Shown here piece after piece: positions 43,174 to 55,200 of a stretch of 64,000 nt of DNA. The stretch's first letter is position 1, and the number at the start of each line of letters is the position of its first letter. Source of the stretch: Filosporella fistucella (taxonomy: Eukaryota > Ascomycota > Leotiomycetes > Helotiales); assembly GCA_030077755.1 (NCBI GenBank), contig JAQJZZ010000010.1, positions 1,798,001 through 1,862,000 on the forward strand, given 5' to 3'. A program made the translations under genes and the position numbers. The notes beneath the pieces are model-generated. The model searched no databases and was not told the origin of the DNA. It saw nothing but the letters and a program-made list of their open reading frames with translations.

Positions 43174-44361
43174 CTAAAGTGCACCTGAGTGCTTCTCTTG
43201 GATATGCTCGTTGAGTAGCTTTTGAGTATCGAAACCATATGAGACCCCGTCAATCTCCGTGCGCTTACAGCCAAGGACATGGCAGAAATGAGAGCCATGA
43301 TACTTTTTATCATGTGCTGCTTTCTTGTCGTTTCGAGCAAGGTTGGCTCTTTTCTCTTGTCTTCCTCCACAGTATGGGTGCGGGCATGTCTCCTTAATGG
43401 CGATGTGTACAATAAGGTGATGGCGCTTGAGATCGCTTTGAGTTCCAAAGGGTGAATGATTGCAGTCCGGACAATAGATGCTTTTCTGGTGAGTGATTCT
43501 GATATGATCAGTAAGCAACTTTTGAGAACTAAACTCTTTGCGACGACGTGTGCGCTTTGACATTGTCTTGCAGCCAACGTACGGGCAAAGTAGAGGCGTT
43601 GAAGCATCCGGGCCAGTTGAACTACCATTTGGATTGTAACCAATATTGTCAGGACCACTGTAAACTGAGTGTGTCTGTTGATGGACAAACCCGGTGTAGT
43701 TCTGGTGCCGGCCGAAAGCAGGTTGCACCTGTGGTTGAATTTGCTGTGTAGACCCGGCAAAACCTTCAACTTGAGTATTCTCATGCGGAGAGGGAATGAG
43801 AAGCCGAGGATCGATGTGGGATGCTTCATCGGTAGCAGTTGATGAGGCCATGTAATACCAGTCTTCTGATGCAAGCAATTCTACATAGGAAGTGACAGCA
43901 TTGGAATGCATCTCAGTTGGGTATTGCGCTTGTTGAGCATGCGGATGAGCTGAAATCAATGCTGTTGATCCTGTCGGTCCCATCGCAGACTCAGTTTGGC
44001 CATAGGATGGGAACGGGTAACCCTGGTTGGCAGAATCCGCCAACGATAAACGGGACATGGAGTTACTGAAATCCGGCCTTGAAAGGATAGTTGAAAAAGC
44101 AAGCGAGTTGGTTGATCCAAGCCCTTTAGGGCTATACATAGAAGCATGTTGATTCACCGTGAAATTCGAAGGCAGCGCCTGGACACCAGGGAAAACTTCT
44201 TCGTGGATTTGGGCATCCTCAGTCGCATTTCGATTGGCCTTACGCCGATCGAAGTTCGTAAATTTAGTCGCAACCATCCCTCCTTTGGTTGGTGGTGATA
44301 AATGGCGGCGGCCCCGGTGGTCTCCGTCCACAGGTTGGAACTTTCTCTTTCTTGGATACAT
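43174..44361 (-). CDS. C2H2-type zinc finger protein
   Basis: Single exon, 395 residues. The N-terminal ~250 residues are disordered, rich in Ser, Gln and Pro, and start with a basic patch (MYPRKRKFQPVDGDHRGRRH). The C-terminal ~140 residues contain about four irregular C2H2 fingers: CPYVGC..HIRITH, CPDCNHSPFGTQSDLKRHHLIVH, CPHPYC..AAHDKKYH and CHVLGC..HIQEKH. The linkers are not the classical TGEKP type. Probably a DNA-binding regulator; target unknown. Another C2H2 gene with the same orientation lies 2.6 kb away, suggesting either an old tandem pair or coincidence. Confidence 0.82.
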   Translation of the reverse strand: MYPRKRKFQPVDGDHRGRRHLSPPTKGGMVATKFTNFDRRKANRNATEDAQIHEEVFPGVQALPSNFTVNQHASMYSPKGLGSTNSLAFSTILSRPDFSNSMSRLSLADSANQGYPFPSYGQTESAMGPTGSTALISAHPHAQQAQYPTEMHSNAVTSYVELLASEDWYYMASSTATDEASHIDPRLLIPSPHENTQVEGFAGSTQQIQPQVQPAFGRHQNYTGFVHQQTHSVYSGPDNIGYNPNGSSTGPDASTPLLCPYVGCKTMSKRTRRRKEFSSQKLLTDHIRITHQKSIYCPDCNHSPFGTQSDLKRHHLIVHIAIKETCPHPYCGGRQEKRANLARNDKKAAHDKKYHGSHFCHVLGCKRTEIDGVSYGFDTQKLLNEHIQEKHSGAL

Positions 44362-46974
44362 GAGGAGAGATGGGTTGCCAGAGAGAGAATAGGTGTGAAA
44401 GTATAATCTAGAGCCGGAGATAACTGCCAGATGTAACTAGCAAAAAGAGGCTCCTGACTGCACTTGGTGGGATAGTGAGAAGACTAGATATCTATATCTA
44501 CATACGTGATGGGTTAGAAATTATCGTCGTAACGATGTTTGCGGAAAGGATAGCCGTAACTTACTTTACAGATACTATGCTGCTTTCGTTATTTTACTGC
44601 AGAATCTGGATGCGTAGGTGCGTGGTGATGGTGGAAGTGATGGAAGTTGTGGTGGTGGTAGTGTCGAAGGATGATGAATTTGGGTGGGAGTGCCGGGAGG
44701 TATAAGGTCAGTACAAACAGGGCGTTGCGCGAGCTAAATTTTACTTGAGAGACGACGATGGTCCTGAACAAGGTTCTTAGAAAAAGGCGAGGGCACGATG
44801 CGTTAAGAGAAAGATTCGAAAAAGGGCGGAAGAGGGCGTTGCGTCTGATGGTATAGCTTTCACACCAACTGAGGTTTGTGGATGAAGGAATAGCTTCAAC
44901 AGCTTTGTGTACAACTCGTGCGAAGAAGAAAAAAGACTCGATGATGACAGTGTCGACGAGGATAAAGGTCAAAGCAAAACTCAACGACAAAACGAGGCAA
45001 TTTGGTTGAGGTTTGGTGTTGTTGTATGCGGACTTGATAATAGGTCATTTGGCGCTAAGACGTTCCCGACAGGGTATGCATCGTGGCAGTCGAGGAGTAA
45101 GGGATTGGGATTTTTAGATGTACCGAGTCCGAGAATCAGAAAGATGTCGACGAGATGTTATCGACGTAGTGGTGAGGAGGAACAGTCAAGCTCAACAGGT
45201 AGAAAGAGGTTGGATGATACAGGTAAGAGTGTATGACTTACCAAGTATGTACTGTACCTACCTTACTTCCCATTCCGTAATCACAACTCTTATCCAACCT
45301 CACCAGTACCGATCTCCGGTATCATGCTAGCCAGCAAGTGGCAATCCATAATAACACACCCAGGCCAGTTGTGATTCCACAAGGCCTGAGAGGGAGCTTG
45401 TCATGTGTTCCGGCGACATCCACCTACAATGCCCTATTCACCTGCGAAGTCGGTGGGTCTATGGCGAGGATTTGCACCAATTGATGAACAGAAACGAGAG
45501 TCGAAGACCCCATTTTGATAGACTGACGCGGCGGTGGTAAGGCATAGTAGGCGGCAGACTAGTTGGCACCGCTCTCATGGAGTTCGCACGAGCTAGGATG
45601 GTGTTCGGTGAGTCGAAGAGGTGAAGTGCGGAAAGTCGCTTGAGCGCTTGGTATTAGACGAGTGTACTGAGCACCGACGAGTAGAAACAGAAAGCAGAAG
45701 AGAACAACAGAACAACGATCGAGGGAGGACCCGAGCTTTAAGAGAGGTGCGTCTTCCAAATTACGCGCAGAGATGCAAGCCATGTTGATCAATTGTTCCT
45801 CATTGTGTTTCTGGTATCCTCTTTTTGGCCTGGAACTCCAACCTCCCTATGCACTGCATAAAGCGGCTGAAAATCAGTAGCCATTGTAATTGGATGTTGA
45901 CTCTCCTGTGGATGTAGTGTGGCACACCAAAAATCAAAATAGGACTGAATCAATAAAAGCAACATGAAGAGGAGGTGGGGTCGCAGAGTTTGTCCCGCAG
46001 CAGCTCCTCCAACATCTCGAGAAGATGGAATTGAAGGACAAGAGGGAAGTATATATAATTCTTGAGACCGAGCAGATGTTGAAACATGGCCTTATATCGA
46101 TGCAATGGATTCGCATACCAGAGTTGTCGTGATGTTGTCAAAGTGCTCAGCTTGCAGAATCAGGGAGTTATGCTCGCCCTCAGGGAGTTTACTCGCCCTT
46201 GCATAGGTACCCCAGAATCTCAGCCCCCAAGCACTTGCTGCAGGCTATAAGATGCGAGCAGCGTGCTCTTGTGCATCGTTGCATCTCGGCTGCAGACCAT
46301 TTGAGACTGAGTGTGATTGTGATTGTTCAAGTGGCAGTACAATGATGTACATATATATATATCTTCAAATTTAAAATGAGATGATGAGATTTCACATTCT
46401 ATCGTGTCCAGTTCGTGGGAGATAGCCAATTACAATTAGATTACGTGGAGTCTCCCTGTTCGTCTCCCTTCCAGCTCTGCAAGTTCCATGGAGAGAGGCG
46501 GTGGGCCTTTGGTGGGACTGTGGGACTAAACGATTTCCTCTCCGGCAGATACAGTTGTGTCAGAAGATATGGAAGTATGGGAGTATGGGATATATCCTTT
46601 AGGCTCTGCTCTTTAAACGCAGCCATTTAGTGATGTTGTAGTTGTTACAGCTTCCACCCTTACAATGCTTCTCAGCGCTTCCTATCCCCTTGAGGTAACT
46701 CTCTAGGAGTAGGGCATACTGTATGTTTCCCGAGATTCTCCACCAGTGCCAACTCGTTTAATTTCAGCGCAAAAACATCATGTTAAGTTTACATTACAAA
46801 TCCTGAGATACCATCTAGGTGGGCAAATGGGCTATGGGTGATCGAATCACACATCCATTTTGCTCAAGTCACTTGTCGATGATCAAGCTCGTCAAGATGA
46901 TCATGGATAAATGTACAGCATGCCACCCAGTCTATCTTATATACACGCTCTTGCAGATACATTACCACCACGAC
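44362..46974. other. 2.6-kb gene-free stretch between two C2H2 genes
   Basis: The largest gap in the window. It contains a purine/GT-rich run near 44625-44672, a GTACTGTACC motif near 45249, a 20-bp tandem pair at 46161-46200 and an (AT)n run near 46350-46362. I found no credible gene. Confidence 0.5.
46161..46200. repeat. 20-bp imperfect tandem duplication
   Basis: Two adjacent units beginning CAGGGAGTT and containing CTCGCCCT, at 46161-46180 and 46181-46200, differing at a few positions. Confidence 0.65.
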
Positions 46975-48216
46975 CTAATTTACACTCTGACATACAATAC
47001 AATCATAAAAGTTGACTCCCACATGTTCAGGCTTCAATACCTGTGCAGACATACTCTCAAGAAGGCCCTTAGTCTTCATGACCCGTTCCCAAACCATACT
47101 GTGGTCCACCTGCAGATGCTCCAACAATGCAGTCTCCGAGAACTGAGACTTCGAGTTTTGACAGGCTCCTAGGGCACACTCGAACTCACCGTGTTCCTTT
47201 CCAATATGCCTGGCTGAGCTCTCCAACTCCTGGCAAGGATATGTAGAGCCTCTGCTTTCTTTGCAATGGACATATGGGCAGGGACTCGTGTCGTGTATCT
47301 CTCTCACATGGCTGATCAGCTTGTCTTTTCGACAGAAGCTTTTGTCTTTGCTCGTACATGGTTGATAAGGACACTTGATCTTCCTCTTTTCTTTGTGCAT
47401 AGCGTCGATATGCCTCTGAAGATCCGCCTTCCCTCGGAATGGAGATTTGTGTGAACATCCGTCGCGAGTACATATCAACGGATTGATGTGTATATTATTG
47501 AGGTGGTCTTCCAATTGCTTCGGCGTCCTATGCCGAGCCTTTGATGTGCAGCCATACCAGGAACAATATTTCGAAGTTGTCCACTCCATCCGAACCTCAC
47601 GTCCATGTTGCTTATTGTGGATCTTATGCTCTTCGGGGGTGAACAGTTTCCTGGAGCACTCCGGCCACTCACAGTATAGCTCCTTTTGCTCCGGAAGCTC
47701 ATAATATAGCTCGTTTTGTTCCGGGACCTCGATACTCCATGGTTGTTCCAAGCTCGAATGCCCCGAGTCTAAAGGAGGATTCCGTTCGTATACGAATGAG
47801 TCGATCGTACTGCATGTGGTAAAGGGACTATTGGGAAAGGGCGACAAGGCTATCGGCGTGTCCTCAAACCCCGAAGCAAGACAATTGTCGTACCCCGGCA
47901 GAAAATTGGAGCATTGTATTATCGCTTGCAATGCGTTCTCGTCATACAGTGGCGGCACAGACAAATTGGTGTGGTTGAAGTTGCAGTCGAATGATATTGA
48001 AGGTGACGATACTGGGTATGATGTGTCGGCCGATTGCCAAGAACCCCTGCTAGTCGCAAATGCCCCGTTAGAGATTTGTCCTCCAAAAAAAAAAACTCAC
48101 TTGTCGGGAAGGCTTTCCGACCAGTCATCTGAGCTGGCAAATGTGGTCAGGCTGTGTTGAAGAAGGGCATTTGCATCCGGTGATGATTCGAAGCCGAAGG
48201 CGTCGGATGTGCCCAT
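46975..48216 (-). CDS. C2H2 zinc finger protein with about six fingers
   Basis: Exons 48101-48216 and 46975-48049 give 396 residues. The single intron is 51 nt and begins GTGAG followed by a run of eleven T, an unusual 5' intron end. The N-terminal ~150 residues are acidic and disordered. Irregular fingers follow: CEWPEC..HKIHNKQH, CSWYGC..HLNNIH, CTRDGC..DLQRHIDAMH, CPYQPC..HVREIH, CPYVHC..ARHIGKEH and CALGAC..HLQVDH. Likely a sequence-specific regulator. P450 nitric oxide reductase lies upstream on the same strand, 710 bp away, so a regulatory link is possible but unproven. Confidence 0.82.
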
Positions 48217-48926
48217 TTTTGTCGAGGCAGACTGCGTGTTCAGAATCGATTTGAATCTTATCGTGTGGGGGGCGATGAGGCTCTGCAGCGGAAGATTGTA
48301 TGAGCTTTTCCACTGCAAGTGTCCTGGGAGGCCTCTGACTTATATATTCGTATGTTCTACACACCACCCGCCTTCTTCCTGCAACTTGGCCGAAGCCTAT
48401 TCTTCCAGGGCAAAGATCCATACAAAAGGATCCATGTTGCCTGGTCCAGTCACTGCATGGCGTATTAAGTGATACAGTCTCGACACGCCCTACGTGGCTA
48501 TGATCATTTCTCCTGGAGAATCTCATGGCGGTTGTCACCATATCTGTGTTCATCATCTGCCGTCTTCTCAAAAGTTGGCAAATGTTCGAGCCACCGTCGA
48601 GCTTCCATCTTGCACTCTACTCCCACCCAGTTACCAACCAAATAGATGTTGCGAACACTTCATTCTCAGATAGTCCAACTCCTATAATAAAACAGTCTTC
48701 TGCGGCCATCCTCGAACCCCAGATCATCATGACTTAGTCAGCAAAACGTACAATCTCTGCGGAGCGAGATATCTTCAGAAACGACTTTCACGCCGAGGAC
48801 AATAGGCAATCTGAAGTATCTTCATTGGATATCCTACAACCGTAGGACAAGTGAACTTTTCATTCTTGTCATTCTTGGATGCTATACTACATTTCTTGAG
48901 CTGAGATCTCTCTGCCAATTTTTATT
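48217..48926. other. Intergenic, no gene seen
   Basis: 5' flank of the six-finger protein and 3' flank of P450nor, both on the minus strand. No supported frame. Confidence 0.5.
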
Positions 48927-50444
48927 TTAGAAGATCACAGGCAGCTCGCTGATTCCAACATCTTTCCTAGGTGGCGAGTATTTGACCTCCTGGAATGGAA
49001 TCGCCAACTTCAGATTTGGAAGCTTCCTCCACAAGGCAGCTGGTCCGAGTGAGCAGGGAATCTACGACGACATGAGCTCAGGTCAAAACTTACCGAAGAC
49101 AATCTCCAGTTCTGCTCTTGCGAGCCACTCTGCAATGCACCTATGCTCGCCCCATCCGTATCCTAATGCTTCCTCCGAGCCTCTCGCCCGTTCCATGTCA
49201 AAAGCGTCAGGATTTGGGAATATCTCTTCATCACGATTCCCACTCTGGGTCGCAGCGATAATGCCTTCTCCAGCCTTAATGAGCTGCCCACCAATAACAA
49301 CGTCCTCTTTTGCAACCCGTTTTGTTGCCAACGCAGATGAAGTATGGTATCTACATAGCTCTTCAACAAATGGCTGTACCCACTTCTGCGGATTTGCTCT
49401 AAGCTTCTCTAGTTGAGCTGGGTTTTCAAGCAGAGTTACAACCCCGAGAGCGATCATGTTCACCATGGTCGCATTTCCAGCCACGAGGAGAAGAAACGCA
49501 ATTTGGACCACATCATCCTGAGACAAATTACCCGGTATTAATTGTTCGGTGACCAGCAGGCTTATCAAATCGTCCCTGGGGGCAGCAAGCCGCTCTGTCA
49601 CAAGTTTGCCCATATATGCCAATAACGCGGCATTCGCATTTGAGGCCTCGGAAGCGGTCCCAGAGCCGTTACTGCGAATAGCAGCGAAGTTGGTTAGGGA
49701 AGCGAGATCCTCGAGTGGAACTCCAAGGATTCTATAGATGGTCTGAGGAAGTTAGCATTTTCGGCTATCTTCCAATTCTCCAATACCCCGAAAGAATACA
49801 TACATAAGAAGGCACTGGTAGCGCAAACTTTTCTACCAGATCCAGTGGTACTTTGCCACCACCTTCTTGAACCAGTTCATCGAGCAGATCGTCGACAGTT
49901 TTCTGGATCTGTGGTCTCATGTTGTCGATATGCTGTTTAGTGAATAGTGAGGCGACCATAGAGCGCTGTTGCATGTGTTGTGGTGGATCCATGTCTACGA
50001 ATGTAGGTTTATTTTGAGCTGCTGCTTTGCCTCCCGCTGAGAGCTCAGGAAAACCGGGGCGGGTTCGTTGCTATCATCACAACTTGGTTAACATCGCCTT
50101 ATTTTCTTTACTTTCTCTCGGGGTTGAGCTCTGAACATAGACAATTGGAAGGAGCTGGATTGCACAAAGTGCAGACGACAGGGCGAACATATCTTACCTT
50201 TGAAAGCCGATTATCAGTAAGCACGGAACAGATATCTTTATGTTTTACTACTAGCCAGGCAAGAGAGCCATCATAGAGTTGTACTTGGGAAACAGGCTTG
50301 GTGGCTCGAAGTTGGGCGTACTCAACCGCTGGAATAGCTCCTGAGGGGCGGGCAAATGGGAAGGACGGTGCTATATGGATTGTTAGAGGACGTTCAAATT
50401 GTTATGGCAAAACAGCAAGAAAGTATTTTACCTGTAGAAGCCAT
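48927..50444 (-). CDS. Cytochrome P450 nitric oxide reductase (P450nor, CYP55)
   Basis: Five exons (50432-50444, 50198-50370, 49804-50070, 49094-49742, 48927-49039) give 404 residues, the length of known P450nor. Diagnostic features are the N-terminal [36 protein letters not shown], an I-helix with [13 protein letters not shown] instead of the usual acid-alcohol pair, the heme-thiolate motif [18 protein letters not shown], and the C-terminal [11 protein letters not shown]450nor reduces two NO to N2O with electrons taken directly from NAD(P)H, without a reductase partner, in fungal denitrification and NO detoxification. The first coding exon is only 13 nt (MAST). No nitrite or nitrate reductase gene lies nearby. 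Confidence 0.95.
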
Positions 50445-50881
50445 TCTGGAAAGTTTGATTCGAATTATTTTGCAGGGGGTAAGCCGTTGGAGAATTGTGG
50501 TTTGATACATTTTCTTTTTCTAGCTATCCAAGCTCATTATATACCCATCGTCCTTCTGTCTTCCCTCCTCTTTCCTCATGCCTTACATGCATCTTCCCAT
50601 CTCATCCGAATCCATTACTCCATTCCTCTATTTCTCACGCACCTACTCCTCAGAAACCAGGACATCATACCACCCGTGACACAACACCCTGCACAGTGCT
50701 GACGTAGAAATTGTGCTTCTCCATGGAAATACATAAACTACCTCGTAAACACCCATATATCCAGGGTAGCATGCTATAGATTGGTAATTAGGCCTGAGAG
50801 ACGAAGATTTTAAGGAGGGGAACAGGGCATTTACGGATGGGTGACGGATAGGCTATGGGTTTGGGTTTTTGGAGTGAGTCA

Positions 50882-50905
50882 GGGTGGTGGGTGGTGGGTG
50901 GTGGG
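50882..50905 (+). repeat. GGGTGGT repeat with G-quadruplex potential
   Basis: Four GGG runs separated by three TGGT loops, fitting the G3+N1-7 quadruplex pattern, ~440 bp upstream of P450nor. Confidence 0.6.
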
Positions 50906-51683
50906 TATATGCCGGCTGGTTTTGTGCTACGGAGATACTACAGTTCGATGTAGGTTGATTTGTCAGCGGATATGGACTGGATCTTATACAACGCAGGTTG
51001 CATTTGGCCTTGTATATTTGATAGTTCTGGGCTGCACAGGAGAAGAGAGGGGTTGGATTGGGTAGTTGAGAACTTGGTTTGTGAGTTTGGAATGATGATG
51101 GCAGAGAATGTATGGAGTATGGTCTGTGGGAAGATGCGATTAGATCGTCCCGTGTTTAGATTTTGGAGGTGGAACAGCTTACAAATAACTTCATTTAGGT
51201 ACTATGTATTCTAGCTAACTAAATGATTGTTGGATAGCTCGTTGGCTACCACAGTAGCAAATAGTATAAATTGAAATACAGCTCAGTAAAGCCAAAACGA
51301 TAATTCCCTCAACAAGACCATTCTCTCTTTAAAAAAAAGGGAGAAAGCATTTTTCAACCAGAAGAAGGCAACAGTAACTTTGACGCATCTTGGAAACGTA
51401 AGGGTAGAAACATTTTAGTTCTTGGTAGGTAATAAGTTCAAACTACCTATATAAAATATTCAGTTTGCGGTTTCTACGTTCTTGGCAGCTTTGTTCGAGG
51501 AATGGTGCGAGATACCTGGCTGATACGAATCCAACATCCCTCTCCGATATCATCATATTGGTATAGCCGTCAGATATTAAGATTCAGTGTCCCTTCAACA
51601 TACGGAGGTACACTTTCGACATTGATATCAAGGAAGAAAGATTCTGACCAATCTACACTCTATGATTTGTCCAATTGGGCCGG

Positions 51684-51697
51684 TCGGAATCCCCCGA
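51684..51697. promoter_or_regulatory. Candidate UaY/Ppr1-type purine-regulator site (TCGG-N6-CCGA)
   Basis: Reads TCGGAATCCCCCGA, a perfect palindromic TCGG-N6-CCGA. In Aspergillus the Zn2Cys6 regulator UaY binds this consensus upstream of purine-utilisation genes, including the xanthine dehydrogenase gene hxA. Here it sits ~560 nt upstream of the xanthine dehydrogenase start. Confidence 0.65.
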
Positions 51698-51701
51698 TAA
51701 G
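51696..51701 (+). promoter_or_regulatory. GATA-factor site (GATAAG) overlapping the purine-regulator site
   Basis: GATAAG follows directly on the TCGG-N6-CCGA site and shares its last two bases. It is the core bound by AreA/NIT2 nitrogen regulators. Confidence 0.45.
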
Positions 51702-52024
51702 ATTCCAGTGGATGTGGTTGGCCCATTTTAACCAGCATCGAACTCCGGCCCCACAATCTGGGAGAAGCTTGACAAGAAGTCAAAAAGGTGACCTGATGTT
51801 ATTCGAAATCTATCCGTCATATGTTTACTTACTCATTCCATACTCCCTCGTGTTGTAAGTAAACAAAGGGGCTCTTTCGTCTCATCAAATTGGTATTTCT
51901 ACCTTCCCTTTCCAACCTCAAAATCCCAAGGATCTTCGACCCCGCTATTAGCGTGTTTTGTGACACGGCAGGCTGGCTATGGCTATCGGAGAGCTCCATC
52001 AAAACGGCAAACCAGACTGGTCGA

Positions 52025-52030
52025 GATAAG
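52025..52030 (+). promoter_or_regulatory. GATA-factor site (GATAAG)
   Basis: Second GATAAG, ~225 nt upstream of the xanthine dehydrogenase start. Single GATA cores are common by chance, so its value lies in the pairing with the first. Confidence 0.35.
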
Positions 52031-52253
52031 ACGCAGCCGGCCGTCACGGTGAGCTTTGCTAAGAAGAAGAAAATAGGTCAAGTTTTGATATCTTCATGCA
52101 ATTTCTCTTTTCTCAAGTATTTCTTTCCTATTTTTAAAGCCCGTCAAGCTTCACTAACCGAAGGCTGATCATCGAGAACTCGTCCCACTTTCGATTGCAT
52201 TGGAACTGGCAACGAATACAGCTTGATAGCTTCCCATCGCTATCACCGCCACC

Positions 52254-55200
52254 ATGGCGCCCATTGCAGTATCTCCAGAGCCTGAGCCTGCTGTTTCTGG
52301 TTCAGCAACCCAGTCCCTCTCCTCTGTCACGACCACTTACGATGATACCCTCCGTTTCTACCTCAATGGCACACGCGTTGTGCTGGACGAAATCGATCCA
52401 GAAGTTACCCTCCTCGAATACTTACGAGGTATTGGCTTGACAGGGACAAAGCTAGGATGTGCAGAAGGTGGATGTGGAGCTTGCACAGTGGTCGTGTCGC
52501 AGTATAATCCTACAACCAAGAAGATATATCATGCCAGTGTCAATGCATGTTTGGCACCTTTAGTCAGCGTGGATGGAAAGCATGTTATCACAATCGAGGG
52601 CATCGGGAATACGAAGAAGCCTCATCCTACACAAGAGAGAATAGCGAAGGGCAATGGCAGTCAGTGTGGGTTTTGTACGCCAGGAATAGTGATGAGTCTT
52701 TATGCTCTGCTCAGAAACGATTCGAATCCATCTGAGCACGATGTAGAGGAAGCCTTCGATGGCAATCTTTGCAGATGTACAGGCTACCGGCCGATTTTGG
52801 ACGCTGCGCAGACATTCAGCACACCAAAAGGATGTGGAAAAGCTGGAGGATGCTGTATGGAGAATGGTGGATCCGGAGGATGTGGCAATAGTTTCAAAAA
52901 CGACCAACCAATCAAACGCTTCACTCCACCTGGCTTTATCGAGTACAATCCAGATACCGAGCTTATCTTTCCACCTCCCCTCACTAGGCACGAATTTAAA
53001 CCATTGGCTTTTGGGAATAAGAGGAAGAGATGGTATCGTCCAGTTACAATGGAACAGCTGTTGGAAATCAAAAGTGTATATCCTTCAGCGAAAATTATTG
53101 GAGGCTCTACGGAAACACAGATTGAGATCAAGTTCAAAGCTATGCAGTATACGGCTTCGGTGTTTGTTGGCGATATCCCAGAACTGAGACAATTCACATT
53201 CAAGGAGGATCACTTAGAGATTGGCGGAAATGTCATCTTGACGGATCTGGAAGCAATTGCTCTTCAAGCCATTGAACACTATGGTCCTGTAAAAGGACAA
53301 GTTTTTGCAGCCATTCACAAGCAACTAAAGTACTTTGCTGGTCGTCAAATCAGAAATGTCGGTACACCAGCTGGTAATCTTGCAACGGCTTCGCCCATTT
53401 CGGATCTAAATCCTGTTTTCATGGCATCAAATGCTATCCTGGTTGCTAAGTCTCTTGATAAAGAGACGGAAATTCCCATGTCTCAATTTTTCAAGGGCTA
53501 TCGAACCACAGCTCTACCAGCAGATGCTATTATTGCAAGCATCAGGATACCAGTCACGAGCGAGAAAGGAGAGTTTTTCCAGGCCTACAAGCAATCGAAG
53601 AGAAAAGATGACGATATTGCGATTGTGAATGCTGCTCTTCGAATTTCTCTTAGCAATTCTAACGTTGTGGAGAGTGCGGACCTAGTATATGGTGGAATGG
53701 CACCTACAACCATTGCAGCTAAGACAGCTGGTGCTTATTTGGTAGGCAAGAAACTTACAGATCCTGCTACACTGGAGGGCACTATGAATGCCTTGGAGCA
53801 AGACTTTGATCTTAGGTTCGGTGTGCCTGGTGGAATGGCTACGTATCGGAAATCACTTGCTCTCGGCTTCTTCTATAAATTTTATCATGATATACTTTCA
53901 AAGCTCGAGGTCAAGGAAGCAGATGTTGATGACGAGGTCATCACAGAAATTGAACGTATGATTTCCAAGGGGAAGGAGGATAAAGATGCCACAATTGCTT
54001 ACCAGCAGAATATTCTTGGCAAGGCAAATCCTCATGTAGCTGCATTGAAACAGACAACTGGAGAAGCCCAATATACGGACGACATTCCAGTTCAGAAGAA
54101 TGAACTCTATGGTTGTCTCGTCCTCTCTACCAAAGCCCACGCCAAAATCACCTCCGTGGACTACTCGCCTGCGATGGAGTTGCCCGGTGTTGTGGATTGG
54201 GTCGATCATACAGACATGCCATCGCCGGAAGCTAATTGGTGGGGAGCACCTGTTTGTGATGAAACTTTCTTTGCTGTTGATGAGGTTTTCTCAGCTGGAC
54301 AGCCCATCGGTATTATCCTAGCTGATAGTGCGGCACACGCCACGGCCGGAGCAAGAGCAGTGAAAGTAGATTACGAGGAATTACCTGCTATATTCACGAT
54401 CGAGGAAGCTATCGAGAAAGAGAGCTTCTTTGAGCACTACCGATACATCGAGAAGGGTGATACCGAAGAGGCTTTCAAGACTGCTGATCATGTATTCACT
54501 GGCGTCACGAGGATGGGTGGCCAAGAGCATTTCTATCTGGAGACTAATGCTTGTGTTGCTATCCCAAAGCCAGAGGATGGAGAGATGGAGATTTATGCCA
54601 GTACCCAGAATCCAACCGAAACGTGAGTAGTCCTAGCATCTTTTTGCAAACTCGATTAACATTGGCAGTCAAACATATGTGGCACAAGTATGTAATGTTG
54701 CCGCCAATAAAGTTGTCTCTAAGGTAAAACGCCTTGGCGGCGGATTTGGTGGTAAAGAGACCAGATCGATTCAGTTGACAGGTATTGTGGCACTTGCTGC
54801 AAAGAAAACCGGTCGCCCAGTTCGTTGCATGTTGAATCGCGATGAGGATATGGTCACATCAGGTCAAAGACATCCTTTCTTGGCTCGATGGAAAGTTGCA
54901 GTCAACAAGGACGGCAAGCTTCAAGCTCTTGATGCCGATGTATTTTGCAATGCTGGCTGGTCGCAAGATTTGAGTGGTGCAGTATGTGACAGAGCTTTGT
55001 CACATATTGATGGTTGTTATCTCATTCCCAATGTCAATGTTCGAGGACGACTTGCTAAGACGAATACCATGTCAAATACCGCATTTCGTGGTTTTGGTGG
55101 TCCACAAGGCATATTCATCTCCGAATCTTACATGGAGGAGATTGCAGATCGTCTTGATATTTCTGTCGAAAGGCTGAGAGAGATCAACTTCTACCAGCCC

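Larger units (their letters stand above)
50445..52253. other. 1.8-kb divergent region between P450nor and xanthine dehydrogenase
   Basis: No gene supported. It contains a G-rich run at 50882-50905, a TCGG-N6-CCGA element at 51684-51697 overlapping a GATAAG, and a further GATAAG at 52025-52030. Confidence 0.6.

Noticed and set aside
44475..45236. Several short plus-strand frames in the 2.6-kb gap
   Set aside because: Repetitive valine-rich or basic composition from GT-rich DNA; no splice-consistent extension.
51502..51858. 118-codon plus-strand frame upstream of xanthine dehydrogenase
   Set aside because: Covers the predicted regulatory region, and has no recognisable motif or codon character.
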